Source: Paramacrobiotus metropolitanus (taxonomy: Eukaryota; Tardigrada; Eutardigrada; Parachela; Macrobiotidae). From it: a DNA stretch of 64,000 bases. Below, one piece after another: positions 1-10,359 of this stretch. The position numbers and the translations under genes were made by a program. Numbering within the stretch: position 1 is the first letter of the stretch; the number at the start of each line of letters is the position of its first letter. The stretch spans positions 310,001 through 374,000 of the forward strand of contig NW_026570275.1 in NCBI RefSeq assembly GCF_019649055.1, read 5' to 3'. The notes below the pieces were generated by a model. It worked only from the letters and a program-made list of their open reading frames with translations. It made no database searches and had not been told where the DNA came from.

Positions 1-13
1 GGTTTCTAAGGGC

Positions 14-172
14 TCGTCCCGAATTCGAAGCGAATCTTGTTGCGATACAGCAACTTTACCTCGCGAGGTGGCTTCGCGTAGCGTGTCTGTAGGCGTGGCC
101 ACTGCATACAGCCACCTCGTGCGCTTGAGCAACCGTACCATAGCGAGATTCGCTTCGAATTCGGGACAAGGC
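14..172. repeat. Small foldback element with about 22-bp inverted ends
   Basis: The sequence near 18-40 (TCCCGAATTCGAAGCGAATC) returns as its reverse complement near 146-167. A second nested inverted pair lies inside (GAGGTGGCT near 65 against AGCCACCTC near 110). I see no coding capacity. It looks like a short non-autonomous foldback or MITE-like sequence. Copies of TTCTTAGGTTT lie just to its right (170-240). Confidence 0.55.
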
Positions 173-725
173 CTTAGTTTCATTGGTTTTCTTAGGTTTA
201 TTCGTAGTTTTCTTAGGTCTTCTTAAATTCTTTAGGTGGCCCAAGTGTCACGAAAGCTTTTTTTAAAAACTGAACGAAAGCCAGGAGTTACGTGCTGAAG
301 TTTTTACTTCAGTTGTAGATGAATAACAGCTCTGAAGTGTTACCAGAAATCTTGCTTGGCTGCTCAAGCGGCAGAAGGAGTTTCTAACGTACAGAGAATC
401 AAATCAATCAAATCTAATTACTGGGTTGTAAAGTTAAATTTAAATGGCATTGGCTTGTACAATTTGAAATAAAGTGGCACATTTAAAAAAAAAGTCAAAT
501 CAATGTGACTATTTGATTACCTTTCCAATCTGTAAGTTAGAACGAGAGAAAGCCGCTCTAACTATATACAGTGCCAACTGCCCAGTGTGTTTTGGGAAGT
601 GTCCCTTAATATGTCAACTGGAATAGCTTTTTAATTAGAATTTGTCAGTGCTGGAACAGCCATTTGTAACGTACTGATTAAAGTGTTCTCAGCAATGCTC
701 ACGACATTTAGGGCACAACCTAATC

Positions 726-1160
726 GGTTGAATAATGAAGCGTTCTATAATTATTGCAGGTAAGCGTTAATAGTTTGGCACCAACGGTCATCGTAAGCCT
801 TGGGATTTTTTTTCTGTTAATATTTTTGTTTAAATGAGATATTTGTGGCACGATTAATAATTAAGCGTTCTATAGGTTGAATAATTAAGCGTTCTATAAT
901 TATTGCAGATAAGCGTTAATAGTTTGGCACCAACGGTCATCGTAAGCCTTGGGATTTTTTTTCTGTTAATATTTTTGCTTAAATGAGATATTTGTGGCAC
1001 GATTAATAATTAAGCGTTCTATAGGTTGAATAATTAAGCGTTCTATAATTATTGCAGATAAGCGTTAATAGTTTGGCACCAACGGTCATCGTAAGCCTTG
1101 GGATTTTTTTCTGTTAACATTTTTGCGTAAATGAGATATTTGTGGCACGATTAAAGTAGT
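726..1160. repeat. Tandem repeat, three copies of a 149-bp unit
   Basis: Units start at about 726, 875 and 1024 with GGTTGAATAATTAAGCG. Each contains the same GTTTGGCACCAACGGTCATC segment and a poly-T run. Copies differ by only a few bases, so the expansion is recent. No ORF is conserved among them. Confidence 0.85.
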
Positions 1161-1836
1161 AAATTGTTTTAGTCCATACTTTTCGCGGACACCAGCAATG
1201 GTTTTTCCAATAATTGTGGGCGAATACGACAACGTACGATATCATGAAATGTCAAGCAACGATTTACCTCACATTGAGAAAAAAATAAGTTATAGCGTTT
1301 TTCACAAACATCAGCAGCTGTAACATTTCTGTTTGTAAGTAAGCGGTCGGAATGCTGTTGTGACCCCGCGTTATTGTCAAATCTGTCTTTAAAAGGAGTG
1401 TTTTTCTACTAGGAATGCGCTGCAGTGTTTCATTTATTCCACCATTCATTTTGTCCTCCATTCATTTCGTCCACCATCCATCCACTTACAGCGTGTCTTA
1501 CAGTTTAATTGACTGCTTTTGCCACTCTAAACTGTATTGAACGATTGTTAGGTTTCTTATGTCTGATGTTCTCCTTTTTTATGTTTTCCTACGTTTTCGT
1601 ATATCTTCGCACGTCTTTTTGTTTTTTTCTAAGGTTTTTATGTTTTCCTATGTTTCCTTACTTGTTGTAAGAAGATGCCAGTATGATTTAAGACACTAAT
1701 GTAACCTATCGTTTGCAATTGTAGTTCAGTGTGCGCTGTGGGCCGCATAACTCGAACTCGTAGATTTCGAAATTTACTTTAATCATTCACAAAAGCTATC
1801 AATTAAACAAATAAAAAACAGAAGCATCACGCAGCA

Positions 1837-2641
1837 TCAACAGACAGCAGAAACAGGCGCCCGAATCACTAAGAACATTTGATCTAAATCAGCCGAAGCT
1901 GGTGCCGCTCCCAGGACGGATGCGGCGTTTCCACGCTGGATTTCGATGCTGAACCTCTGGCGCAGATACTCAGTTGCACGTATCTCGCCTGTTTCCTGCC
2001 ATATCATCTTGCCCAGTTCACTGATCAGCCGAGAGGCTTCCGGTCCGAGTGGTCCTACTGTCTCCACGCCCACTGCACGGAACAGGTAGTCCTGGGCGAT
2101 GTTCTGGTACGAGGACATTTGGGTGCTGTGAACATACCCTGCACGATTAGGCTGCGATGAACAGCTGGTTAGCCGTAGCTCGCAACGCTACAGTCTGAAT
2201 GCAAACGGCTATAAATTTAGCCGGCTGTTCATCGCAGCCTAATCGTGCAGGGTATGTTCACAGCATCCAAATGTCCTCGTACTTCGCGGTTTTCTTCCGT
2301 TCGGCCTGTGCCGCTGCTGCGCCAGCCTGGGTGGATGTTGCTGCAATATGGGTGAGGGCCATCGTGCACACACAAGTCACATCCCATGTCAACATTTTGC
2401 CTCGTTCCCATGGCACTAAGGTGACACCGTCAGGGCGTAGGCCGTTGGTCGGTGAAATTCCCAAGGGCTCCAGTTCAGTCTCAATGGTGGCTGAGGCGAA
2501 GGCTCGTTTAAGCGTGGCGTTTAAGCTGCTATGTCTAGACTTTCGGCCTCGACTTTTTTTGCAGCTCAAGCCATGGTATCCTCGATCGTCCACCCATTCA
2601 TTGCAGATGCATCTGTGCGGAGTTACAATCGGTGCTCCCAA
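1837..2641 (-). pseudogene. Non-LTR retrotransposon ORF2 C-terminus, interrupted by a MITE
   Basis: Two minus-strand reading frames (2641 to 2258, then 2118 to 1837) resemble the region behind the reverse transcriptase of invertebrate LINEs. Features are a Cys/His-rich start with YHGLSCKKS, then RPDGVTLVPWERG, then VGVETVGPLG and IQRGNAAS. The N-terminal endonuclease and RT palm are absent. The halves are separated only by the insertion at 2110-2279, and the frame matches on both sides of it. This is a dead 5'-truncated copy. Confidence 0.65.
2110..2279. mobile_element. 170-bp MITE with TA target duplication inserted in the LINE
   Basis: The element begins and ends with perfect inverted CGAGGACATTTGG. 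The terminal repeats extend about 50 bp with one mismatch early on. TA flanks it on both sides (2108-2109 and 2280-2281), the hallmark of Tc1/mariner-type integration. It has no coding capacity. Confidence 0.75.
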
Positions 2642-2888
2642 GCTTGATTCGGGCGCCTGTTTCTGCTGTCTGTTGATGCTGTGTGATGCTTCTGTTTTTC
2701 ATTTGTTTAATTGATAGCTTTTGTGAATGATTAAAGTAAATTTCGAAATCTACGAGTTCGAGTTATGCGGCCCACCGCGCACACTGAACTACAATTGCAA
2801 ACGATAGATTACATTAGTGTCTTAAATCATACTGGCATCTTCTTACAACAAGTAAGGATTAAGTAAACTCGTAGATGCGACATAAGTA

Positions 2889-3850
2889 CTGTAGCGGGAC
2901 CACAGAGTGTGTTTACCGGAAAAATGCGCACTGGATATACCCGCGCTGCAGGGGCAAAATTCACGATATTACGATATATTACCAGGAAATCAAAATCCGA
3001 GGGCCTAGACTCCTACTCTGACTCTGACTCTGATTCTGACCACTCAAACTCTGACTCTGACTACTCAAAGTCTGACTCTGACCGCTCAAAGTCTGACTCT
3101 GACTCTGAAGGTTTCTTAGGTTTCATAGGTTTCATAGGTTTCTTAGGTTTCTTAGGTTTCTTAGGTTTCTTAGGTTTCTTAGGTTTCTTAGGTTTCTTAG
3201 GTTTCTTAGGTTTCTTAGGTTTCTTAGGTTTCTTAGTTTTCTTAGGTTTCTTAGGTTTCTTAGGTTTTTTAAGTTATTCTTAGGTTATTCAGTCAGAGTC
3301 AGAGTCAGAGTTTGGACAGTCAGGGTCAGACTTTGAGTAGTCAGAGTCAGAGTTTGAGCGGTCAGAGTCTGAGTCAGAGTCAGAGCTTGAGCGCGGGCCA
3401 AATCCGAGTTCCTTGAGCTGTTGAGCAACGTTCATGATTTGACAATTCATTTACTGTAACTAATTAAAAGTATCTCAAAATGAAAAAAACAGCTAGAATC
3501 TGCATTTCAGAAGGCTGAAAATGTATGCAAAGCAGAGCTCTGACGACCATGTTGGTTTGTTGTGGTTTTTGGGGTGCCCATGCGCGGGACAGACGGTTTT
3601 TAGTCAGCACTGAAATGGACGGTGAATAAGTTTACAGGATGGGCGCAGAAAGGCGATGATTTTCAGCGCTCCGATGATTAAAAAATTTGGGTAAAAAAGT
3701 AGTTCAAATTACGTGGACGTTTGCTATCAGAAATAAGAAAATGTAAAATTGGATTTGGGTCGTGAATTTTGCCCGTGCAGCGTGGGTATATCCAGTGCGC
3801 ATTTTTCCGGTAAACACACTGTGTGGTCTAACTTGAAACCGCCGCTACAG
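2889..3850. mobile_element. About 960-bp foldback element with nested inverted minisatellites
   Basis: The ends are long inverted repeats: 2889-2966 pairs with 3762-3850. The right arm has about 13 extra bases. Inside, a CTCTGA-rich array (3010-3108) is mirrored by a TCAGAG-rich array (3290-3390), and these bracket a 9-bp microsatellite. The open frame here is only low-complexity repeat and I do not call it a gene. The rest of the right half (3400-3760) shows nothing recognisable. Confidence 0.65.
3110..3285. repeat. Microsatellite of period 9, (AGGTTTCTT)n
   Basis: About 18 near-perfect units occur in a row. Isolated copies of the motif also occur at 170-240 and, reversed, near 29820-29850, so it is dispersed in this genome. 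Confidence 0.9.
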
Positions 3851-3921
3851 GATCTCGTGAAGGATTTCGATTTGCAGTTTTGCACTGCAATACGCTTACA
3901 GTGTATACAAAACGTACGGTG

Positions 3922-3980
3922 GACAAAATGAATGGTGGACAAAATGAATGGTGGACAAAATGAACGGTGGACGAAACAAT
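3922..3980. repeat. Short tandem GGTGGACAAAATGAA repeats
   Basis: Four units of about 15 bp are present. The reverse complement of the same motif occurs at 1436-1482, so the two sites form an inverted pair around the LINE and foldback block. Confidence 0.7.
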
Positions 3981-4084
3981 AGGAAGCCCCAGCTGACATG
4001 GCTGCTGAACAACGCCGTGCAGTGGGTGCTGCGGTTAGAATCGAACTCATCTCTCACGGCATAAGCTGACGTGAAACTCTCCAC

Positions 4085-5200
4085 AATTTCTGCTAGATTT
4101 AATTAAATCATTTTTAGAACTCGTAACAGTCATTCCTTCTTATGAACCACACTACTATGTTCTTCATTTTGCGCCGCTGTAGTTGAACCCGTTGTTAGTA
4201 AAATTTGAAAGGAAGAAAGTGGATGAATCTAAAGCCCATTTTTGGCAGTCTCCAAGTCCATTCACTTGATCCCGGCAAGTTTAGCAACTAAGTTTAGCAC
4301 TTCGTAACATATTGCCGAACTGACTAAATTGACCGACGAAATCAGTTAACGTTATTCAACGCACGATTAAAAAGAAATCGTGTACATATGTTCTTCACGC
4401 TGCGGGACTCGCCTCACGCTTGCTGATAAACAACTGGGCGAAAGCGCGAATTTATGCGAACTCGTCTACATATCTGTTCGTTCTCAAGGAAATCTGAAAC
4501 GAGACCCCGCACGGAAAGAGTGCATGTATGAGTTTCTCACTAGAGGGTGCTGGCGGTTGAAAATACTTAGTCCTTAAAAATGGCTAACGATTAGGATGAA
4601 CCCCGTTCGGCACTCATAATAATCGTCCTCATGGCTCATGGCTATACTAAGGTCTAAGGGTAAGGTTCTAAATTAATAAGCATTCAAATGTTTCACATTT
4701 CATTTCCATATCAGATGTTTTTTCTTAATCGAACGGATTTTGTGCGTTTTAAACCGTTTGAAACAAAAACAAACTGTTAATTAATATTTTATATATTTTT
4801 ATTAATTTTTGATAAAGTCATTTCAAGCCGAGAAAATCATTGAATTAGCGAGCGATTCAAATGACTGGCTTTCAATTTGTTTTTGTGATCTACACACGGG
4901 GCCGTAATTTATAAAAACTCTACAATTACGGTTCCATAATTTTTCGTCACCGCTACGATACCGATCCGATGACTCAGCAGTCCACTACAATTCCAAAACC
5001 ACTATAATTTCGCAAAAGATTCCGCTATGATAAATCCGGTGCTCCGATAAAAAAACTAAATTTTTAAGAGAGAATACCGTACGATTCCGATAGCGCCGAA
5101 TGAACTGCTCGATTTTGACATTACGACAGCTCAACCATTCCCAAATCGAATTTAAGGAAACCCACTTCATCAACACTGAGTATCTGTAGGTGCATATTAA
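4085..5200. other. No gene recognised
   Basis: This stretch is AT-rich. Small open frames have no recognisable composition or motif, and I see no repeats or RNA genes. Confidence 0.5.
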
Positions 5201-5209
5201 CTTTTTGGA

Positions 5210-5560
5210 CGTATACGCTCAAAGATGATCTTCAGTCGCATGGCCAGCGTTCCTTCTCCGATCTTCTTTGCCGTGGCTTCAATTCCTTTCGGCTTCCGGA
5301 TGCTATACCATGGAAAATAAATAAAAACAAAAAACGCAAGTGACCTTTTCACACCTTTGAGCGTCCGACCAGGTTTCCCGCAACCTTCCCGTTGAATTTT
5401 GAACGACTTGCTCAGGTCCCATCACGCGTCTGATGAGGTCCACCACAGACCGTCCACGCCGCCTTCGAAGGAAACTCAGGAGAATGTTTTGGCTTGGGTA
5501 GGCTGTTTTCTCTTCGTGAAAAGTCTCAATTGGACAGGCATTACCGCAGCTGACATTCTA
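5210..5560 (-). CDS. Possible downstream exons of the JmjC-like gene (uncertain)
   Basis: Two minus-strand stretches read as ordinary protein: one at about 5390-5490 (contains VVDLIRRVMGPEQ and LRETWSDAQ) and one at about 5215-5300 (contains RKPKGIEATAKKIGEGTL). They lie in the transcriptional direction of the JmjC-like copy at 5640-6260, so they could be its 3' exons. I do not recognise a family and the splice sites are not convincing. Confidence 0.2.
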
Positions 5561-5639
5561 AGCACCTCTGCCCACTGTCCGGCTTAGACTGACCTTGAAG
5601 AAACATTGCTTTCTACAGGCTTGTGCACATTTATTCAGA

Positions 5640-6260
5640 AAAAAGACGGGAAGGACGCCCAGGAAGCGCAAAGATCCGACCCGGTTCGCTTCCATCTGGG
5701 ATCTCATGCAGTTGTGCAATGCGCGTGAAGAACGAGCGTAAAGGCGGGAATACGTGGGCGCCGGAAAAGGTCCCGCTGGCTGAATTCGTTAACGCTGCCT
5801 CGAGCTCTGAACAGAAGCATGAAAAATCTCGTACCGGCATGTGTACGTGATAGGCAACCCTCAACCAGTACAGACTTTCTCTGAGTGACAAACGCATGAC
5901 GTCTAGTGTATGTCACTGAAGATCTGTTATCAGGCCGCTCTCAATAATAATCGATTGTACTGCCCTATCAAAAACAGTGATTCATCCAGTTCAACTGTCA
6001 TTCCCATCCTCCATTCTTTAAAGATGACAGAAGTTTCGTGTTTACAAAAACAAAATTTATCATAATCGGAGGCAGCTAGGGATGAGAGACCATTCTTGAT
6101 AATATCCCCGTCATTGACATTGTGCAGGCCCAAATTTAGCGACCATGCACTTCCTTCTTCGACGTAGAGAAAAAATGCAGAAAAGTGCCCCGCAACATAC
6201 AGATGCCACGTGCATATTCCCCTTTAACCTTGGTAATGGGGCGATTCTATAATGTCCCGC
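5640..6260 (-). pseudogene. JmjC-domain-like gene copy 1, degenerate
   Basis: Minus-strand reading at about 6260-6060 gives the order expected for a JmjC (KDM4-like) core: ILRDI, then YQG, a Trp, LYVAGHFSAF and SLNLG. A stop codon falls after YQG, and the iron-binding His of the H-x-E/D motif is replaced by Tyr. A further exon-like piece at 5640-5870 contains FPPLRSFFTRIAQL. The copy aligns along its length with copy 2 about 1.43 kb away, with mainly third-position differences, so it once coded. The stop and lost ligand argue for a pseudogene. Intron boundaries were not resolved. Confidence 0.45.
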
Positions 6261-7139
6261 AAGATGCAGGGAATGTACTCGATAACAGAATTTTTTTAAA
6301 TGATTGCTACTGCCATGATTATTTGCATTACCGACACTTAAACGTCCGCACACAGAAAAAATATCCGCCATAAATTTTGCCTATTAAATGGGCAAAATAG
6401 TATAGTTTTCGACCACCCCGGATATTTCCAAAACCATGCAGAAGGTCAGGTACTCGCCGTTTACGAGAATTTCCAGCATATCAGACGATCTGTGCAGATT
6501 TGTGCCAGCCATCAACGAATTATTCGATAAACGGAGTACAACTTTCAAGATTAATGTAAAACGGCTTTTATATGGCAAAATTGATGCCCAAAGATTTGTT
6601 TCGTACGAGCACGGTGTACCATTGGGAATGGCACTTTCAGTTTCACCTGATTGGTTGTAGCGTTAGTGAAAGCAATATCCTAGCTATAGCAGAAAATGAT
6701 TATCATTAAACTAAATAATTTTATAATTAGAATATGTGATATTAAACATAGTAATAGATGAAAATTTCCCGCTGTGTTATGATCCAAGTTACGTAAGTGC
6801 ACGCCACAACTTTCTTCCACTTTCCACGCCACTTTCCACTACGGGTAATGCCACTTTTTAATTAGCCGAGGCCCGAGTTTGGTAAAAATAGCATGAAAAA
6901 TTATTGTTATTGAATCTGCTCTTGCACCTGCATTAGGCGGGAATCACGACGTGGTTGACCTTTTTCCCCGTTGATCTGTGCATGCCGGTTACAGCGGACA
7001 GGTGGCGTTCTGTGGGTAACTGAGTTACAGCAGATCGGTGTCAATGAGTGCTGCCATTAACGGCATTAAGTGACATCTACCAATGCTGTATCCGAAAACT
7101 AGATGACGTGTAGGACATAGCAGCTGACGCCAAGGAACC

Positions 7140-7721
7140 GCAAAGGTCCGAATTGGTTCGCTTTCATTTAGGATGTCATCCAGTTGCGCAAATGGGCGTG
7201 AAGAACGAGCGTAGAGGCGTGAACACGTTAAGGCCGGAAAAGGTCTCTTTGACTGGAAAAAACTTCAGCTTGTCCATCGTATCCCAGTTCGTCCGGTGGC
7301 AAAAATGTTAGCGTACCAAAGCAAGCGTAGCTTGGCTTCTTTTACACTGGTCTGGAGTCTCTGGACCGTCTGGTCTGTAATTAATCTGAACTTCCACTTG
7401 TTTTTCGCTATTGCGATAACACGCTTTGTTTTCCTGTCCCTTTCCTTAGTTTCTCATCGTAATGGAGTTTATGCATAATCGGAGACAGGGATGATGTACC
7501 ACTCTTTGTACCCTTCGGTGACAATGTGCTGTCCCAAATTTAGCGTTCATTATTACATAAGTGGATTTGTCATGCAGTGATGTAAAACCATACGTTTTCA
7601 TCTTCAACGTGAAGGGGAAATGCAGTGAAGTGCCCCGGAATATACAAACACCAGGTGGTTATTCCCTTCAAGCCTTGGTAATATGTATTGGGCTTCATAA
7701 TGTCTCGTAGGATGCCGAGAA
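7140..7721 (-). pseudogene. JmjC-domain-like gene copy 2, better preserved core
   Basis: The minus strand from 7721 encodes ILRDI, YYQGLKGITTWCLYIPGH and FPLHVED. Separated by about 40 bases, LNLGQHIVTEGYKEWYIIP follows at 7550-7490. This is the JmjC pattern of Fe(II)/2-oxoglutarate dioxygenases: G-x-T-T then LY, the HxED iron site, then the N-x-G-x-K-x-WY-x-x-P segment. The bases between HVEDEN and LNLG contain stops and have no good acceptor, so they are a short insertion or a badly conserved intron. The later segment (7140-7290) carries a one-base shift relative to copy 1. Probably non-functional. Confidence 0.5.
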
Positions 7722-8348
7722 TTATTAATTATATGCTTATTACAGTTATTATTGGTAATTATTTATGCTAAATTCATAGCCCACCAAAACATCCCTAACA
7801 CAGGAAAAACGTCGGCCGTAAATTGTGCGAAATTGTTTAAGGTTTATGACTACCCCGGATATTCCCAAAACCCAGCAGGTCATGTCATGGTCGTTATTTA
7901 ATGAGAAGTTCCGGTATAATCGTTTGCTCGCGGCTACAGTTACGATTGTAAGGACAATAATACTACAAGTCATTTTCTCATAGAATGACTACGACAGTTA
8001 CTGCATTGGTTGTGTTCGTATAACGGCACGGTTTCCCGTTTTCGGCGGCACTTACAATACCCGAAGTGGCACTGTAGTGCTTCGCCTGAATCGAGAATCC
8101 TGCTACTATTCTCTAGCTTTGTTAGTGCATTTCAGATTGTCACGTTTTACAGCTTCTGCTGCCGAGTCTGCAATTTTTGTAAAGAAATTCATTTCGATCA
8201 GTAGTGCTGCTTTCGGAATACCCAGCCATAGAGAAACAACTACAGGAAATGCTGTAACAGTACTTAAATTAACGCCTAGACCCCTCTAGCGACAGAAGTA
8301 TTTTAATTAATGATCAGGAAATGTACAGGAGCAGCTTAATGTTTGATG

Positions 8349-9212
8349 TTATCCGTTGGATGCCTTTTCGTATGGATTTTTGGAATACTGAACAAAAAAT
8401 CGTCGTCCATCACATGTTGCTTTGTACTTCCGTGTAGTGCTCGAGACGTCCTAATAAGGCAAAATATACGGGAAATAAATATTCGATTAGATCACTGTAT
8501 TTAAATTAATACATCCCTTATCAGCTGTTTTTTTTCAATCACAAAATAGTGTTACCGGTATATGCTGCTTTAAAAACGCAGCCGAACAGGTAAAGCAAGT
8601 ACAAGCTATGCAGCCAAGTACTTATATTCGAGCACTTACAATTTAATATAGTATATTCGAGTATTTACAGTTCTATATGTAGTAATATAGTACCAAATAA
8701 TTAATTATGAAATAACGTTTAAGCAATTTTCTGATGGTAAATATAGAAAATGGTAAATATAGAAAATTCTTGATGCAGCGCCATGTCTGAACGCCCTTGT
8801 TCCCGCTACTATGCAGTAATTTTTAATACTCATTATTACAAATCCGAATTACAGTTGCGGTAATAGAAATAAGTGTTGCAGCAACAAGGTATCACAGCAT
8901 TACCGAATACAAGGGATCTGTTTTGCCGCCGTTAATTCCGTGCTTGCCGAAGACGTGCACCTGCCAGACCAGTCCCGGATTGCGGGCCTTCAGCCAGGTG
9001 GCCATGTACTGCCACATATCGCCCACGGCGACCGCTTCCTGGGCGGGCGTTCCAGTGCTGGTGCGGTACGTGGAGCAGACGTAGGCCACCAGGGTGTTGA
9101 TGTTGTCCAGCAAGCTGCCGCTGATGGACGTCTTGCTCTGGTCTACCTGCGCCCGCAGGCCGCTGACCACGCCGTACTCGATCGCGAGCAAAAACACCAG
9201 ACGAAGCCACAT
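8349..9212 (-). CDS. Secreted LC8-like small protein A (two exons)
   Basis: Exon 1 is 9212-8904 (103 codons, ATG at 9212) and exon 2 is 8450-8349 (33 codons plus TAA). The 453-bp intron has GTAATG and TTAG ends, in phase 0. The 136-residue product starts with a hydrophobic signal peptide (residues 1-18). The mature part has a helix ending in Cys (AYVC), then MWQYMATWLKARNPGLVWQV, then a last exon with TCDGRRFFVQ. The order helix, helix, W-x-hydrophobic strand and final strand resembles the dynein light chain LC8 fold, but that is pattern matching only. The Cys before helix 2 and the one in TCDG are kept in all four paralogs, suggesting a disulfide. Nearest relative is gene B. Function unknown. 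Confidence 0.7.
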
Positions 9213-9613
9213 GTTTACGGTTTCTGTTGCACTTATTATATAAACTCTTAATCTTAACGGCGCCTGTTAAAGCGAATTTATGTACAGTACTGTGACAGGT
9301 TGCTAAACATACAGAAGGTTGTTGATGGCTGTGATCGCTATTGTAGTATTCTCAGCTGTAATCAGCGCGGTGTATCGAGATTTTTTATCTGCTGGCAGAA
9401 TCAGAACGGTGGAAAATTTATTGAGACTCCGCGCTTTCACTGTGCGCGCGTAACATGTGTGCGCTGAAGCATGCTAGTTCCGACAAAAGTGAAAATTTTA
9501 TGTCAGTCTGAAGATTTAACGGTTAAATTCGATTTAACGCATTCATTCAGTTTTATTACATTGCTTTATTAAGCAGAAAAACCAAACTCCACAGGAATTT
9601 TATATTCTCCCGC

Positions 9614-10353
9614 TCATCCGTGGGAACGGCTGTCATCGGCGACCTTTGTACTTTGCACGAAGTATTTTCTGCCGTCGCAGGTGCCCTTGAACTTCTTTGT
9701 GGTTTTTGAGGAATCCTAAAACAAATGGAAACCACTGCATTTTTCATAAGAAATAACAACAAAACACAACACAACCGCAATAAAAGCCGGCAAGAATGAT
9801 GGCAGTATTAACAGACAAAATTTTTAATTATTTTGGATTTATGAAAGTCCAGAAAAAAGCTATTGAATTCCTGATCCAAAATAATGATGTGGCTATACAC
9901 GGCCTTGGTTTCATGTGAAGCGTTCATACATTATCCTGGTAAATTTTTTTCAAATACTGTGTATCCTCGAAACTACGCGGAAGAAATGTGCAAAATTGTG
10001 GCAAAATTATTGCGGTGAAAGTACCGGATTTTTACCGAGTAGAGCGCATCCTTCCGTCCGTTGTTGATGCCCTGCTTGCCGATAACCTGGACGTTCCAGG
10101 CGTATCCATGATGGCGGGCCTTCATCCACTGCGCCACATGCTGCCACATCTCGTCCACGGCCAGCGCTTCCTGTGCGCGGGTACCGGCCGTGTTCTTGTG
10201 GGTGTTGCAAGTCTGCGACACGGCCGTCGTGGCATCCTCCAGGAACGCTCCCGTCATGCTGGTCTCGCGGGAGTCCACCTCCACCTTGAGGGCGCTGGTC
10301 GCCGCCAGGAAGACAGCTAGTATACACAGGCAAATGGCTGGCGGTGATCCCAT
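9614..10353 (-). CDS. Secreted LC8-like small protein B (two exons)
   Basis: Exon 1 is 10353-10036 (106 codons) and exon 2 is 9715-9614 (33 codons plus TGA). The 320-bp intron (GTAAAA, TTAG) is in phase 0 at the same place as in gene A. AATAAA signals follow on the minus strand near 9570 and 9557. The 139-residue product has a signal peptide (about residues 1-21), SQTC ending the first helix, MWQHVAQWMKARHHGYAWNV and FKGTCDGRKYFVQ. It is clearly a paralog of gene A and lies about 400 bp upstream of it on the same strand. The LC8-like pattern is an inference. Reading through the donor would give a spurious longer tail, so I end exon 1 after the TCG codon. Confidence 0.72.
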
Positions 10354-10359
10354 TATGGC

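Larger units (their letters stand above)
1656..2857 (-). mobile_element. LINE fragment enclosed by about 210-bp inverted repeats
   Basis: Bases 1656-1866 reappear in reverse complement at about 2645-2857 with a few mismatches. Between them, on the minus strand, lies the C-terminal coding end of a non-LTR retrotransposon. The repeat corresponds to sequence just past its stop codon, so the 3' UTR appears on both sides in opposite orientation. An inversion during target-primed reverse transcription, or a later foldback rearrangement, could cause this. Confidence 0.6.

Noticed and set aside
2909-3283. ORF coding Ser-Asp repeats followed by Gly-Phe-Leu repeats
   Set aside because: Entirely made of minisatellite and microsatellite units inside a foldback element; no start context or unique sequence.
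7133-7290. Plus-strand coding relation to the secreted family (similar MKNERK-like text)
   Set aside because: The minus-strand frame shows better conserved codons between the two copies and fits the JmjC-like gene.
8940-9251. Plus-strand ORF opposite secreted gene A, and similar ORFs opposite B, C, D and the catulin exons
   Set aside because: GC-rich exons leave the opposite strand open; the minus-strand (or for D plus-strand) frames have signal peptides, splice sites and paralogs.
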